DNA of 5,089 nt from Candidatus Latescibacterota bacterium. Lineage in GTDB: Bacteria > Latescibacterota > UBA2968 > UBA8231. The position numbers and the translations under genes were made by a program. Below are positions 1-5,089 of the stretch, piece by piece; positions within the stretch are counted from its first letter, which is position 1, and each line of letters opens with the position of its first letter. The notes beneath the pieces are model-generated. The model did not search any database. It had not been told where the DNA came from and saw nothing but the letters and a program-made list of their open reading frames with translations. The stretch spans positions 1 through 5,089 of the forward strand of contig DPVW01000156.1 of assembly GCA_003529325.1 (NCBI GenBank), in the 5' to 3' direction.

Positions 1-331
1 CCCGCAGGTCGATCTGCCGGATGTGGTCGCGCGCCTGCGGGGCGAGGCGCTGGCGAATTTCGGCATCGGTGACGGGGAGGAAGTCCTGCAGCAGGACGCC
101 GCCCAGAAGACGTACGTTTTTCCCGGCTTGCGCACGCCAGGTGATAGGAGCGCTGGCGCTGCCCGCATCCTCCGGTCCCAGGCGCAATGGCTCGGCCAGG
201 GGGTAGTCACCTGCCGCCAGTTCGACGACAAGGCCGTCGGTGGGGATGTCGCCAGCTACGATCCGGCGGCGCACCTCATCCCGCGCGTCGCTGAGGGCAG
301 TGGCAGAGGGAGAGACAGACAGGCAAGGCAC
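1..331 (-). CDS. Right-handed beta-helix protein, GH141-like, N-terminal part (runs off left edge)
   Basis: An open minus-strand frame runs from a GTG at 331-329 to the window edge and gives 110 residues without a stop. The product reads like the N-terminus of right-handed parallel beta-helix carbohydrate-active proteins, the broad group that includes GH141. An opening helix carries ARDEVRRRI (about 16-24). It is followed by VVELAAGDYPLAEPLRL (about 35-51), PEDAGSASAPITWRA (about 53-67) and VRLLGGVLL (about 73-81). This order (ARDxVR, GGxYxLxxPLxL, EDSGTxxxPIxY, LSGG) is what I know of the family. No signal peptide follows this start. The GTG is preceded by GGAG seven bases upstream, whereas an upstream ATG at 343 is out of frame and soon meets a stop. 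Another in-frame GTG lies at 403-401, but it would overlap the leader of the divergent gene. The substrate cannot be told, because the helix coils and any catalytic residues lie outside the window. Confidence 0.8.
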   Translation of the reverse strand, partial: MPCLSVSPSATALSDARDEVRRRIVAGDIPTDGLVVELAAGDYPLAEPLRLGPEDAGSASAPITWRAQAGKNVRLLGGVLLQDFLPVTDAEIRQRLAPQARDHIRQIDLR

Positions 332-338
332 GTGGGAT

Positions 339-342
339 CTCC
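339..342 (-). promoter_or_regulatory. Ribosome binding site of the beta-helix gene
   Basis: The minus strand reads GGAG, then seven bases, then the GTG at 331-329. This spacing is what picks the GTG over the out-of-frame ATG at 343. Confidence 0.6.
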
Positions 343-382
343 ATGTAAGGGCAGCTTGTGAGAACGAGGAGGGTGTCCGAGT

Positions 383-396
383 TTCCGCCGTCGGAA
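383..396 (+). repeat. Small hairpin overlapping the oxygenase A ribosome binding site
   Basis: TTCCG at 383-387 pairs perfectly with CGGAA at 392-396 around a four-base CCGT loop, and a T-G pair can extend it by one. The right arm contains the first bases of the GGAAGGAA ribosome binding site at 393-400, so a folded leader could mask it. The stem is short and may be chance in GC-rich DNA. Confidence 0.3.
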
Positions 397-400
397 GGAA
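393..400 (+). promoter_or_regulatory. Ribosome binding site of oxygenase A
   Basis: GGAAGGAA ends five bases before the ATG at 406. This favours ATG 406 over the in-frame GTG at 358, which would add 16 residues (MRTRRVSEFPPSEGTQ) unlike a PhyH N-terminus. Confidence 0.7.
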
Positions 401-405
401 CACAA

Positions 406-1236
406 ATGACCCTCTCAGCGATACAACAACCGACACCTGAGCAACTCGAAGCGTTCGACCGTGACGGCTATCTCGTCGTCGAGGAGGCGTTGCCAGCCGA
501 CAAGGTCGCCGATCTACTGCTCGTCATCGGTCAGTTACAACAGCGCCTGCAAGACTCACCACATCGGCGCAAGATCTTCGGTCTCGATGTGCGACCACTG
601 ATCACCGAGGATGACGCCTTTCTTGAGCTCATGGAATGGTCGACGACCTTTCCCCTCGCCGTGCGTTTCCTCGGCCACTGGAATCTACAACTGACGACGT
701 CGCATCTGATCATGGTGCCGCCCAACCCGGAGCAGCGCAATACCGGTTGGCACGACGATGGCGGCAAACCCTTCTTCCATGTCAATGGCATCAAACCCTT
801 CATGAATCTGAAGGTCGGATTTTTCCTCACGGATCTGCTGCAACAAGACATGGGTTCGCTCATGGTCGTGCCCGGTAGCCACCGAGTCGCTGGCCGTCCC
901 GCCTGGGAGGAAGGGGCCCGCGACCCCCGAGACGCAGTCGAATTGAAGTTGCACGCCGGTTCGGCCGTCATCTTTCAGCAGGGGGTGTGGCACGCAGGGG
1001 CGCCGAATCTGTCAGATGAGACAAGGATCGTGCTCTACTATGGTTACGGCAGCCGTCTGCTGCGGCCTATCGACTACGACAACATGCCGGCGGACCTGCT
1101 CGACAAGTGCACACCTATCGGTCGCCAATTGCTCGGTGAGAAGAGCACACATCTTGGCTACTACATCCCCACGGATGAAGACGTGCCGTTGAAGTCGTGG
1201 TATGTCGAACGCTTCGGCGAGGCTGTGCGAGAATAG
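406..1236 (+). CDS. Phytanoyl-CoA dioxygenase (PhyH) family Fe(II)/2-oxoglutarate oxygenase A
   Basis: The protein has 276 residues, a usual length for bacterial PhyH proteins. It opens with a typical start helix and strand, TPEQLEAFDRDGYLVVEEAL (10-29). The jelly-roll core carries the iron facial triad: WHDDGG gives H116 and D118, and VWHAGAPN gives the distal H196. R207 in TRIVLYYGY is placed to bind the 2-oxoglutarate C5 carboxylate. MGSLMVVPGSHR (149-160) is the family's characteristic segment before the distal histidine. Because the aspartate is present, hydroxylation is expected rather than halogenation, where that position is Gly or Ala. No signal peptide or membrane segment is visible, so it is likely cytoplasmic. 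PhyH proteins act on lipids, ectoine, natural products and many unknown small molecules, and the substrate cannot be read here. It diverges from the beta-helix gene and converges on a second PhyH gene 9 bp away. Family assignment is firm; the physiological role is open. Confidence 0.95.
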   Translation: MTLSAIQQPTPEQLEAFDRDGYLVVEEALPADKVADLLLVIGQLQQRLQDSPHRRKIFGLDVRPLITEDDAFLELMEWSTTFPLAVRFLGHWNLQLTTSHLIMVPPNPEQRNTGWHDDGGKPFFHVNGIKPFMNLKVGFFLTDLLQQDMGSLMVVPGSHRVAGRPAWEEGARDPRDAVELKLHAGSAVIFQQGVWHAGAPNLSDETRIVLYYGYGSRLLRPIDYDNMPADLLDKCTPIGRQLLGEKSTHLGYYIPTDEDVPLKSWYVERFGEAVRE

Positions 1237-1245
1237 TCAGCGACG

Positions 1246-2220
1246 TCAGGCGCAGACGGCGTCCTCGACATGCCAGCGGTTGAAGGGGCCTTTTTCCTGC
1301 TTTCTGGCCATACGGTCCCGCGTATCACGCCAGAGCCGCTCCCAACCAGCCGGATCACGCAGTTCGCTGTCGGGATTGGCCCGGCTGCGAGCGACAAAAC
1401 CGGGAAAAGCAGGTCGACCAGTCGGTTTGCCGATCGGCTGGTAGCGCAGGTCGAAACTCCAGCGGACCTCGTCGCTGACATTCGACAGCGAGCTGTGGCA
1501 GGTCAACTGCGTGAGGAACAGCACGTCCCCGGCTTGCATCGGCAACGACACGGGAGTCTGAGTTGGTAGCATGTTCTCTACGACGGTGAGCCCCACGGGG
1601 CGCCGGCAATGATGGAGCAGGCCACGACGGTGACTGCCGGGCAGCACCTGCAGACAACCATGCCGTTCGGAGGCTTCGGTCAGGGAGAACCAGACGGTGA
1701 GGATCTCGCCCTCGTCCGCCTCCGGCAGGACGACACCATTGTCCTGATGCCATGGTGTGAGGCCGAGTTGGGGTAGACCGGTATCGGCATTTTTCGGTGT
1801 CAACCGTTCCGGTGGTTTCAGCCGCACGTGCTGCACCGGGTTGGAGTAGATCTCTGGGCCGACGATGGACTCCACCGCGTCGAGCAGGGCCTCGTTTACC
1901 AGCGTATTGAAGACGGCGGGACCCGCCCAGAAGGGTGTCTCTGGTTGCACGTTGCCCTGGGGCAGACTGAAGTCGAAGTACTGGGCGTGCACCTTGCCAC
2001 TGTCGGCATAGACGCGGGTCAAGCGCTCCTGGAAGGGCAAGTCCTGATAGGTGGAGCCAATCGTGCCCGCCGCATGCAGTTCGGTTGCGAGGCGGTCGAG
2101 AACACCCTCGTACTCCCGAATGACGGGATCGATGACGGTCTCAGGGTCAAGGAGTCCCTCGACGACGAGATACCCCTGTTCGTGAAAGTGCTCGAGTTGT
2201 TCCGTCGTTATCGATGGCAT
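1246..2220 (-). CDS. Phytanoyl-CoA dioxygenase (PhyH) family Fe(II)/2-oxoglutarate oxygenase B
   Basis: The protein has 324 residues. TTEQLEHFHEQGYLVVEGLL (5-24) is the usual PhyH N-terminus and fixes the ATG at 2220-2218. The frame stays open upstream to 2418, but that extension is cysteine- and serine-rich, unlike the family, and runs into the divergent gene. The iron triad is intact: TPWHQDNGV gives H158 and D160, and CHSSLSN gives H242. R253 in EVRWSFDLRY is the expected 2-oxoglutarate ligand. GCLQVLPGSHRRGLL (188-202) is the standard segment before the distal histidine. The tail, with WERLWRDTRDRM and a final WHVEDAVCA, lies beyond the core. No signal peptide is seen. The ribosome binding site is weak (TTAAG close to the start). 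It shares the fold and N-terminal pattern with oxygenase A but differs through the middle and in length, so it looks like a separate subfamily rather than a recent duplicate. The substrate is unknown. Confidence 0.95.
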   Translation of the reverse strand: MPSITTEQLEHFHEQGYLVVEGLLDPETVIDPVIREYEGVLDRLATELHAAGTIGSTYQDLPFQERLTRVYADSGKVHAQYFDFSLPQGNVQPETPFWAGPAVFNTLVNEALLDAVESIVGPEIYSNPVQHVRLKPPERLTPKNADTGLPQLGLTPWHQDNGVVLPEADEGEILTVWFSLTEASERHGCLQVLPGSHRRGLLHHCRRPVGLTVVENMLPTQTPVSLPMQAGDVLFLTQLTCHSSLSNVSDEVRWSFDLRYQPIGKPTGRPAFPGFVARSRANPDSELRDPAGWERLWRDTRDRMARKQEKGPFNRWHVEDAVCA

Positions 2221-2293
2221 GTGCTTAAGATGCACTGACCCGCGCCGAGGCGCCACAACCTGCGCCCTGGAAAAAAACGGTCCATACTCAGTG

Positions 2294-2304
2294 TGGAAGT
2301 TCCA
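2294..2304. repeat. Perfect 11-bp palindrome in the divergent intergenic region
   Basis: TGGAA-G-TTCCA is a perfect dyad at 2294-2304. It lies 22 bp before the DUF4091 start and 73 bp from the oxygenase B start, a position where one regulator could act on both genes. An A7 tract lies just upstream at 2271-2277. The site is short and single, so an operator role is only a suggestion. Confidence 0.3.
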
Positions 2305-2315
2305 ACCTTCAACCC

Positions 2316-2323
2316 GAGGTGAT
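2316..2323 (+). promoter_or_regulatory. Ribosome binding site of the DUF4091 gene
   Basis: GAGGTGAT is an almost ideal Shine-Dalgarno match and ends three bases before ATG 2327 (core AGGTG to ATG is five bases). It decides this start over the in-frame ATG at 2219, which would overlap the oxygenase B start. Confidence 0.75.
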
Positions 2324-2326
2324 CGC

Positions 2327-3964
2327 ATGGCAGGACTTCTGCAGACCCGGCTGCTGAGTTCTCTGGAGAAAGTTTTCGCCGACGAGCAGCTGCAGGCAAG
2401 CGCCAGTCGCAGTGCCACCTGTCTGCGTGGTGAGGTGTTCTCCTTTCAACTCGCCTACTGCGCCCGGTCCCATCTGCGCGATCTCACTGTCGCTGTCGAA
2501 TCCGACCTGCAGCGGCATATCCAGGTGCGCGCCGTCAGTCTCGTGCCCAGCGAGTTTCCAGGGGGGCGGTTTGACGAAAACGTGCTGCGCACGACGCCTG
2601 GTCTGTATCCGGATCTGCTCATGCCCCTCGAGCAGAGATTGCCGGCACCCCCCGGGCAGTGGCGGTCATTGTGGGTGACGGTGCGCGTACCGGCGCGCAG
2701 CGCAGCAGGGGGACACGAAATCAAACTCGTTCTCACCGCGGCGGGTGCAGTGGTCGGCGAAGCTGTTTTCGTTCTCGAAGTGTTGCCCGTGACACTGCCG
2801 GCGCAGAAGCTGAAACATACCAGCTGGTTTCATACGGATTGTATCGCCACGCAATACGATGTCGATGTGTGGAGTCGGCAGCATTGGGGGTTGGTCGAAC
2901 AGTTCGTGCGCAGTGCTGTCGATCACGGCGTCAACATGCTGCTCACGCCGCTGTTTACGCCGCCATTGGACACGCAGGTAGGTGGCGAACGACCCACGGT
3001 GCAGCTGATCGATGTACGGGTGACATCGAAGGATCGATACAATTTCGACTTTTCGCGGTTTGATCGCTGGGTGCGGATCGCCGATGCTGCCGGTGTGCGG
3101 TTCCTCGAGATGTCCCACCTGTTCACCCAATGGGGGGCTGTACACTGCCCGAAGATCGTCGCCCGGATCAATGGTCGGGAGCGCAAGATCTTCGGCTGGA
3201 AGGACAACGCATCCGGTCGCCGTTATCGACTGTTTCTGGACCAGTTCCTGCCGGCCCTCGTCAAACACATCGATCGCCGGGGTCTGCGTCACCGCTGTTT
3301 TTTCCATATCTCCGACGAACCGCATACCGAGCACCTCGAGTCTTTCGCGGCGGCATCAAAGATGATGCAACGGCATCTGCAGGGCTTCCCCTTTATCGAC
3401 GCTCTGTCCAACGTCGAGTATTACGACCGTGGCCTCATCCAGCACCCGATCCCGGCGATCGATCACATCGAGCCTTTCGTCGAACGTGGCATCCCGGGCC
3501 TGTGGACGTACTACTGCGTGTCGCAGTGGAACCAGGTTGCCAATCGTTTCTTCTGCATGCCCTCGGCGCGCAACAGGATTCTTGGGACACAACTCTATCG
3601 ATATGATCTGGCCGGTTTTCTGCAGTGGGGGTTCAACTTCTGGTACGCCCAGTACTCGACACACGCCGTCGATCCCTTCCGTGTGACGGATGCGGGTGGC
3701 AACTTCCCCTCGGGGGATGCCTTTCTCGTCTACCCCGGACCGGATGGACCGCTGGATTCGATCCGTGGGGAGGTATTCCGCGAGGCACTGCAGGATCAGC
3801 GGGCGTTACAACTTCTGCAGCGGCTGCAGGGGCGGGACAAGACGGTGAAGCTGCTGGAACGAGGGCTCGCAGAGCCGATTACGATGACGCGATATCCGCG
3901 GGATGCCAAGTGGCTGTTGCGAACTCGGGAGCGTTGCAACAGGAGAATCGCGGCGCTGGCGTAA
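2327..3964 (+). CDS. DUF4091 domain protein, GH123-like putative glycoside hydrolase
   Basis: The protein has 545 residues. Residues about 1-155 form a beta-rich N-terminal domain, with RGEVFSFQLAY near 34-44, the GLYPDLLMPLE segment near 92-102, and SLWVTVRVPARSAAGGHE near 114-131. The centre is a TIM-barrel-like domain: KHTSWFHTDCIA (163-174), GVNMLLTPLFTPPLDT (201-216), FLEMSHLFTQWGA (259-271) and FFHISDEP (325-332). Near the end, DAFLVYPGPDGPLDSIRGE (464-482) and REALQDQRALQLL (485-497) are the DUF4091 signature. In GH123 beta-N-acetylgalactosaminidases an adjacent Asp-Glu pair performs substrate-assisted catalysis, and D330-E331 in SDEP fits that place. Hydrolase activity on an N-acetyl sugar is therefore a reasonable inference, but DUF4091 subfamilies are mostly untested. 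No signal peptide is seen, so it probably cleaves imported oligosaccharides in the cytoplasm. From memory, close sequence relatives with the HTDC and SHLFTQWGA motifs occur in Bacillota such as Paenibacillus, so transfer is possible. It ends 14 bp from the convergent DUF3179 gene. Confidence 0.93.
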   Translation: MAGLLQTRLLSSLEKVFADEQLQASASRSATCLRGEVFSFQLAYCARSHLRDLTVAVESDLQRHIQVRAVSLVPSEFPGGRFDENVLRTTPGLYPDLLMPLEQRLPAPPGQWRSLWVTVRVPARSAAGGHEIKLVLTAAGAVVGEAVFVLEVLPVTLPAQKLKHTSWFHTDCIATQYDVDVWSRQHWGLVEQFVRSAVDHGVNMLLTPLFTPPLDTQVGGERPTVQLIDVRVTSKDRYNFDFSRFDRWVRIADAAGVRFLEMSHLFTQWGAVHCPKIVARINGRERKIFGWKDNASGRRYRLFLDQFLPALVKHIDRRGLRHRCFFHISDEPHTEHLESFAAASKMMQRHLQGFPFIDALSNVEYYDRGLIQHPIPAIDHIEPFVERGIPGLWTYYCVSQWNQVANRFFCMPSARNRILGTQLYRYDLAGFLQWGFNFWYAQYSTHAVDPFRVTDAGGNFPSGDAFLVYPGPDGPLDSIRGEVFREALQDQRALQLLQRLQGRDKTVKLLERGLAEPITMTRYPRDAKWLLRTRERCNRRIAALA

Positions 3965-3978
3965 CCGGTTTCAGCCAC

Positions 3979-4905
3979 TTACTGCGGGTGCCTGTAGACG
4001 GGCAGGTCGGGAAGATGCTGCCGCAGGGCAAAGTAGTAACTGAAAGCGCGAGCTTTCACCTCGTCATCCGTCGCCGCCAGTACCTGCGCATGGCGCGCAT
4101 CCGGGTCATAGGACAAGATCACTTCGACGCCGTCGACGACGTCGGTCAGCGTCTTGTCGCCATCCTCGGTGGCTGCTGCCAGCTGTGAGAATGGATAGGC
4201 CTTCATCATCTGCGCCGCCGTGCCGATGATGAGTACCTGCTCCTTGGGGTGGAGACTCTCGGCCTCTTCGTCGAATCTGCCACGCATGCCTGGTTTGGCA
4301 TGGCCCAAGCCTAGTTGGCCATCGTGAGGATAACTGCCGTAAGCCGATCGGTTGCCGCGATGTGAGGCAGGCGACAGGATCCGTGCCTGCGGGAACTTGT
4401 CACGCACACCCGCGAAGGTGAGCATTTCCAACGGCTGTAGTGGCACGTGCTGCTGGCCGTCAAGCGTCTGCTGATCGAAGGGCAGAATCAGGGACTGCCT
4501 GGCAGGGTCGTAGAGGACGAACGTGTCCCAGCGCAACAGTCCTGAGATGTAGGTCTTGCCAGCGATGGCGACGCTGAGGCCCGCCAGCGGGCAATAGGCG
4601 ATGGCCGGCGCGTCGTCATGGTTGACGATCTCGTGGCTGTTGAGGATAAAGAGGGGCGCGAAGTGCCAGCTGCCCTGGCGCTGGATGCCGACACACATGT
4701 CGTCGTCGCGCAGGTCGACCTCGTCGACGCTGACGTAGTGGGGTCGGTCGATGGCGGGGATGCGATTGACCATCGCCTCCGGGTCTCCTGACTTCAGACC
4801 GAATCCCGAGACGATACCCTCCCGCGCCAAGGCCTTGTAGGACGGCATTCTGGCGACGGCTGGGCACGTCAACAACAGCAGCAGCAACGGCAGTATGTAT
4901 CGCAG
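3979..4905 (-). CDS. Exported DUF3179 domain protein
   Basis: From a proposed CTG start the protein has 308 residues. MRYILPLLLLLLTC followed by PAVA makes a clear signal peptide: a basic n-region, a leucine core, and cleavage likely after A18. LLTC is a poor lipobox, since Thr precedes Cys, so a lipoprotein is less likely. The mature part has the DUF3179 pattern: HFAPLFILNSHEIVNHDD (about 81-98), AIAYCPLAGLSVAI (about 101-114), ISGLLRWDTFVLYDPARQSL (about 120-139) and a later LEMLTFAGVRDKFPQARIL (about 159-177). The second position of the frequent CPLC/CPLT motif is Ala; the first Cys is kept. The family's function is unknown. No ATG, GTG or TTG precedes the hydrophobic core after the in-frame stop at 4947-4945. 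CTG 4905 has GAGG four bases upstream, while TTG 4887 has no ribosome binding site and no basic n-region. The frame and stop are certain; the start is not. Confidence 0.88.
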   Translation of the reverse strand: MRYILPLLLLLLTCPAVARMPSYKALAREGIVSGFGLKSGDPEAMVNRIPAIDRPHYVSVDEVDLRDDDMCVGIQRQGSWHFAPLFILNSHEIVNHDDAPAIAYCPLAGLSVAIAGKTYISGLLRWDTFVLYDPARQSLILPFDQQTLDGQQHVPLQPLEMLTFAGVRDKFPQARILSPASHRGNRSAYGSYPHDGQLGLGHAKPGMRGRFDEEAESLHPKEQVLIIGTAAQMMKAYPFSQLAAATEDGDKTLTDVVDGVEVILSYDPDARHAQVLAATDDEVKARAFSYYFALRQHLPDLPVYRHPQ

Positions 4906-4909
4906 GGGG

Positions 4910-4913
4910 CCTC
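4910..4913 (-). promoter_or_regulatory. Possible ribosome binding site for a CTG start of the DUF3179 gene
   Basis: The minus strand reads GAGG, four bases, then CTG at 4905-4903, which begins a textbook signal peptide. The short spacing and rare start codon keep this tentative. Confidence 0.4.
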
Positions 4914-4931
4914 GCGTATTGCGGGTTGGGG

Positions 4932-4961
4932 CCGGCCCCCCGGGTCACCCCAGAGGGCCGG
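4932..4961. repeat. GC-rich inverted repeat upstream of the DUF3179 gene
   Basis: CCGGCCC at 4932-4938 pairs perfectly with GGGCCGG at 4955-4961 around a 16-base loop, which itself holds GGGTCACCC (4942-4950). No T-run follows on either strand, so it is not a standard intrinsic terminator. It lies in the leader of the minus-strand DUF3179 gene, where it could slow transcription or translation. Confidence 0.45.
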
Positions 4962-4974
4962 TCTTCGTGATGCC

Positions 4975-4995
4975 GTCAGGTGGTCTATTCCTGAC
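4975..4995. repeat. 6-bp inverted repeat just after the cytochrome stop
   Basis: GTCAGG at 4975-4980 and CCTGAC at 4990-4995 are perfect complements around a nine-base loop. They start 17 bp downstream of the cytochrome stop codon on the minus strand. No T-run follows, so at best this is a weak 3'-end stabiliser or a Rho-type site. It could be chance. Confidence 0.3.
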
Positions 4996-5012
4996 AGCGC
5001 CACAGGATTCAA

Positions 5013-5089
5013 CTAATCATTGAAGAACAGATAATCCCCACCTTCAGCGCTGAGATGGCAGGAGATACAGCCGGCCTTTATGCCCTTGG
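5013..5089 (-). CDS. c-type cytochrome, C-terminal end (runs off right edge; possibly P460-like)
   Basis: A minus-strand frame enters from the right edge and stops at TAG 5015-5013. Its last 24 complete codons read KGIKAGCISCHLSAEGGDYL and then FFND. CISCH is a c-type heme attachment motif (CxxCH), so the protein is expected to be exported and to carry covalent heme outside the cytoplasm. A CxxCH this close to the C-terminus, followed by an acidic residue and a DYLF-like end, resembles the tail of cytochrome P460-family proteins, in which the heme motif sits near the C-terminus. With so little sequence, other small cytochromes c remain possible. It is co-directional with the DUF3179 gene 107 bp downstream and could share a transcript with it. 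The fragment is short, but the motif is exact and the stop is well placed. Confidence 0.72.
   Translation of the reverse strand, partial: KGIKAGCISCHLSAEGGDYLFFND

Noticed and set aside
531..971. 146-residue open frame on the minus strand inside oxygenase A
   Set aside because: It lies wholly antisense to a gene with intact catalytic motifs, and its composition (Arg, Ser and Cys rich, no recognisable motif) is that of a shadow frame in GC-rich DNA.
2260..2311. Sigma-70-like boxes for either direction (CATACT at 2283-2288 on plus; TTGAAG on the minus strand at 2311-2306)
   Set aside because: The -10-like box has no acceptable -35 at 16-18 bp, and the -35-like box has only a poor -10. These matches are no better than chance.
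2219..2326. 36-residue N-terminal extension of the DUF4091 protein from ATG 2219
   Set aside because: It overlaps the oxygenase B start codon, has no ribosome binding site, and GAGGTGAT sits correctly before ATG 2327.
2221..2418. 66-residue N-terminal extension of oxygenase B to an ATG at 2418
   Set aside because: It would overlap the well-supported DUF4091 start and its ideal ribosome binding site. The added sequence resembles no PhyH N-terminus, while the normal one begins at 2220.
2666..3334. 222-residue minus-strand open frame antisense to the DUF4091 gene
   Set aside because: It is long but lies inside a strongly conserved coding region on the other strand, has no recognisable domain and no ribosome binding site that I can see.
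3963..3970. AACCGGTT palindrome at the DUF4091 stop codon as a terminator
   Set aside because: An 8-bp palindrome with no loop and no T-run cannot act as an intrinsic terminator.
3625..4188. 187-residue plus-strand frame bridging the DUF4091 and DUF3179 3' ends
   Set aside because: It overlaps the coding parts of two recognised genes, and its Gly/Arg/Ala-rich text shows no family pattern.
4866..4893. CAG/CAA repeat-like run as a microsatellite
   Set aside because: On the minus strand it is CTG/TTG leucine codons forming the hydrophobic core of the DUF3179 signal peptide, which explains it.

Overview
The window is ordinary, densely coded, GC-rich bacterial DNA with six protein genes. Two of them are cut by the window edges. 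I see no rRNA, tRNA, CRISPR, insertion sequence or phage feature. The gene content is two phytanoyl-CoA-dioxygenase-type Fe(II)/2-oxoglutarate oxygenases, a DUF4091/GH123-like protein, a beta-helix carbohydrate-active protein, an exported DUF3179 protein and a CxxCH cytochrome. This mix resembles uncultivated glycan-degrading lineages such as Latescibacterota, Poribacteria or Planctomycetota. That placement is inference only, because there is no marker gene.

Layout, left to right. (1) 1-331, minus: the N-terminal 110 residues of a right-handed beta-helix protein (GH141-like). (2) 406-1236, plus: PhyH-family oxygenase A. (3) 1246-2220, minus: PhyH-family oxygenase B, ending 9 bp from A. (4) 2327-3964, plus: a 545-residue DUF4091/GH123-like protein with a conserved Asp-Glu pair. 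(5) 3979-4905, minus: an exported DUF3179 protein with an unusual start codon. (6) 5013-5089, minus: the last 24 codons of a c-type cytochrome, perhaps P460-like.

The first five genes strictly alternate in strand. Each divergent gap (332-405 and 2221-2326) must therefore hold two promoters, while the convergent gaps are only 9 and 14 bp. Only the cytochrome and DUF3179 genes are co-directional neighbours; they are 107 bp apart and separated by two inverted repeats.

Functionally the left two thirds look like a carbohydrate or small-molecule catabolic island: two likely polysaccharide- or glycoside-active proteins and two hydroxylase-type oxygenases. None of the three complete genes there shows a signal peptide, so the work is probably cytoplasmic. 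The right end is a separate envelope or redox unit. I found no convincing previously undescribed multi-gene system. The points most worth checking are the paired oxygenases flanked by glycan-type proteins, the DUF3179/cytochrome pairing, and the missing standard start codon of the DUF3179 gene.
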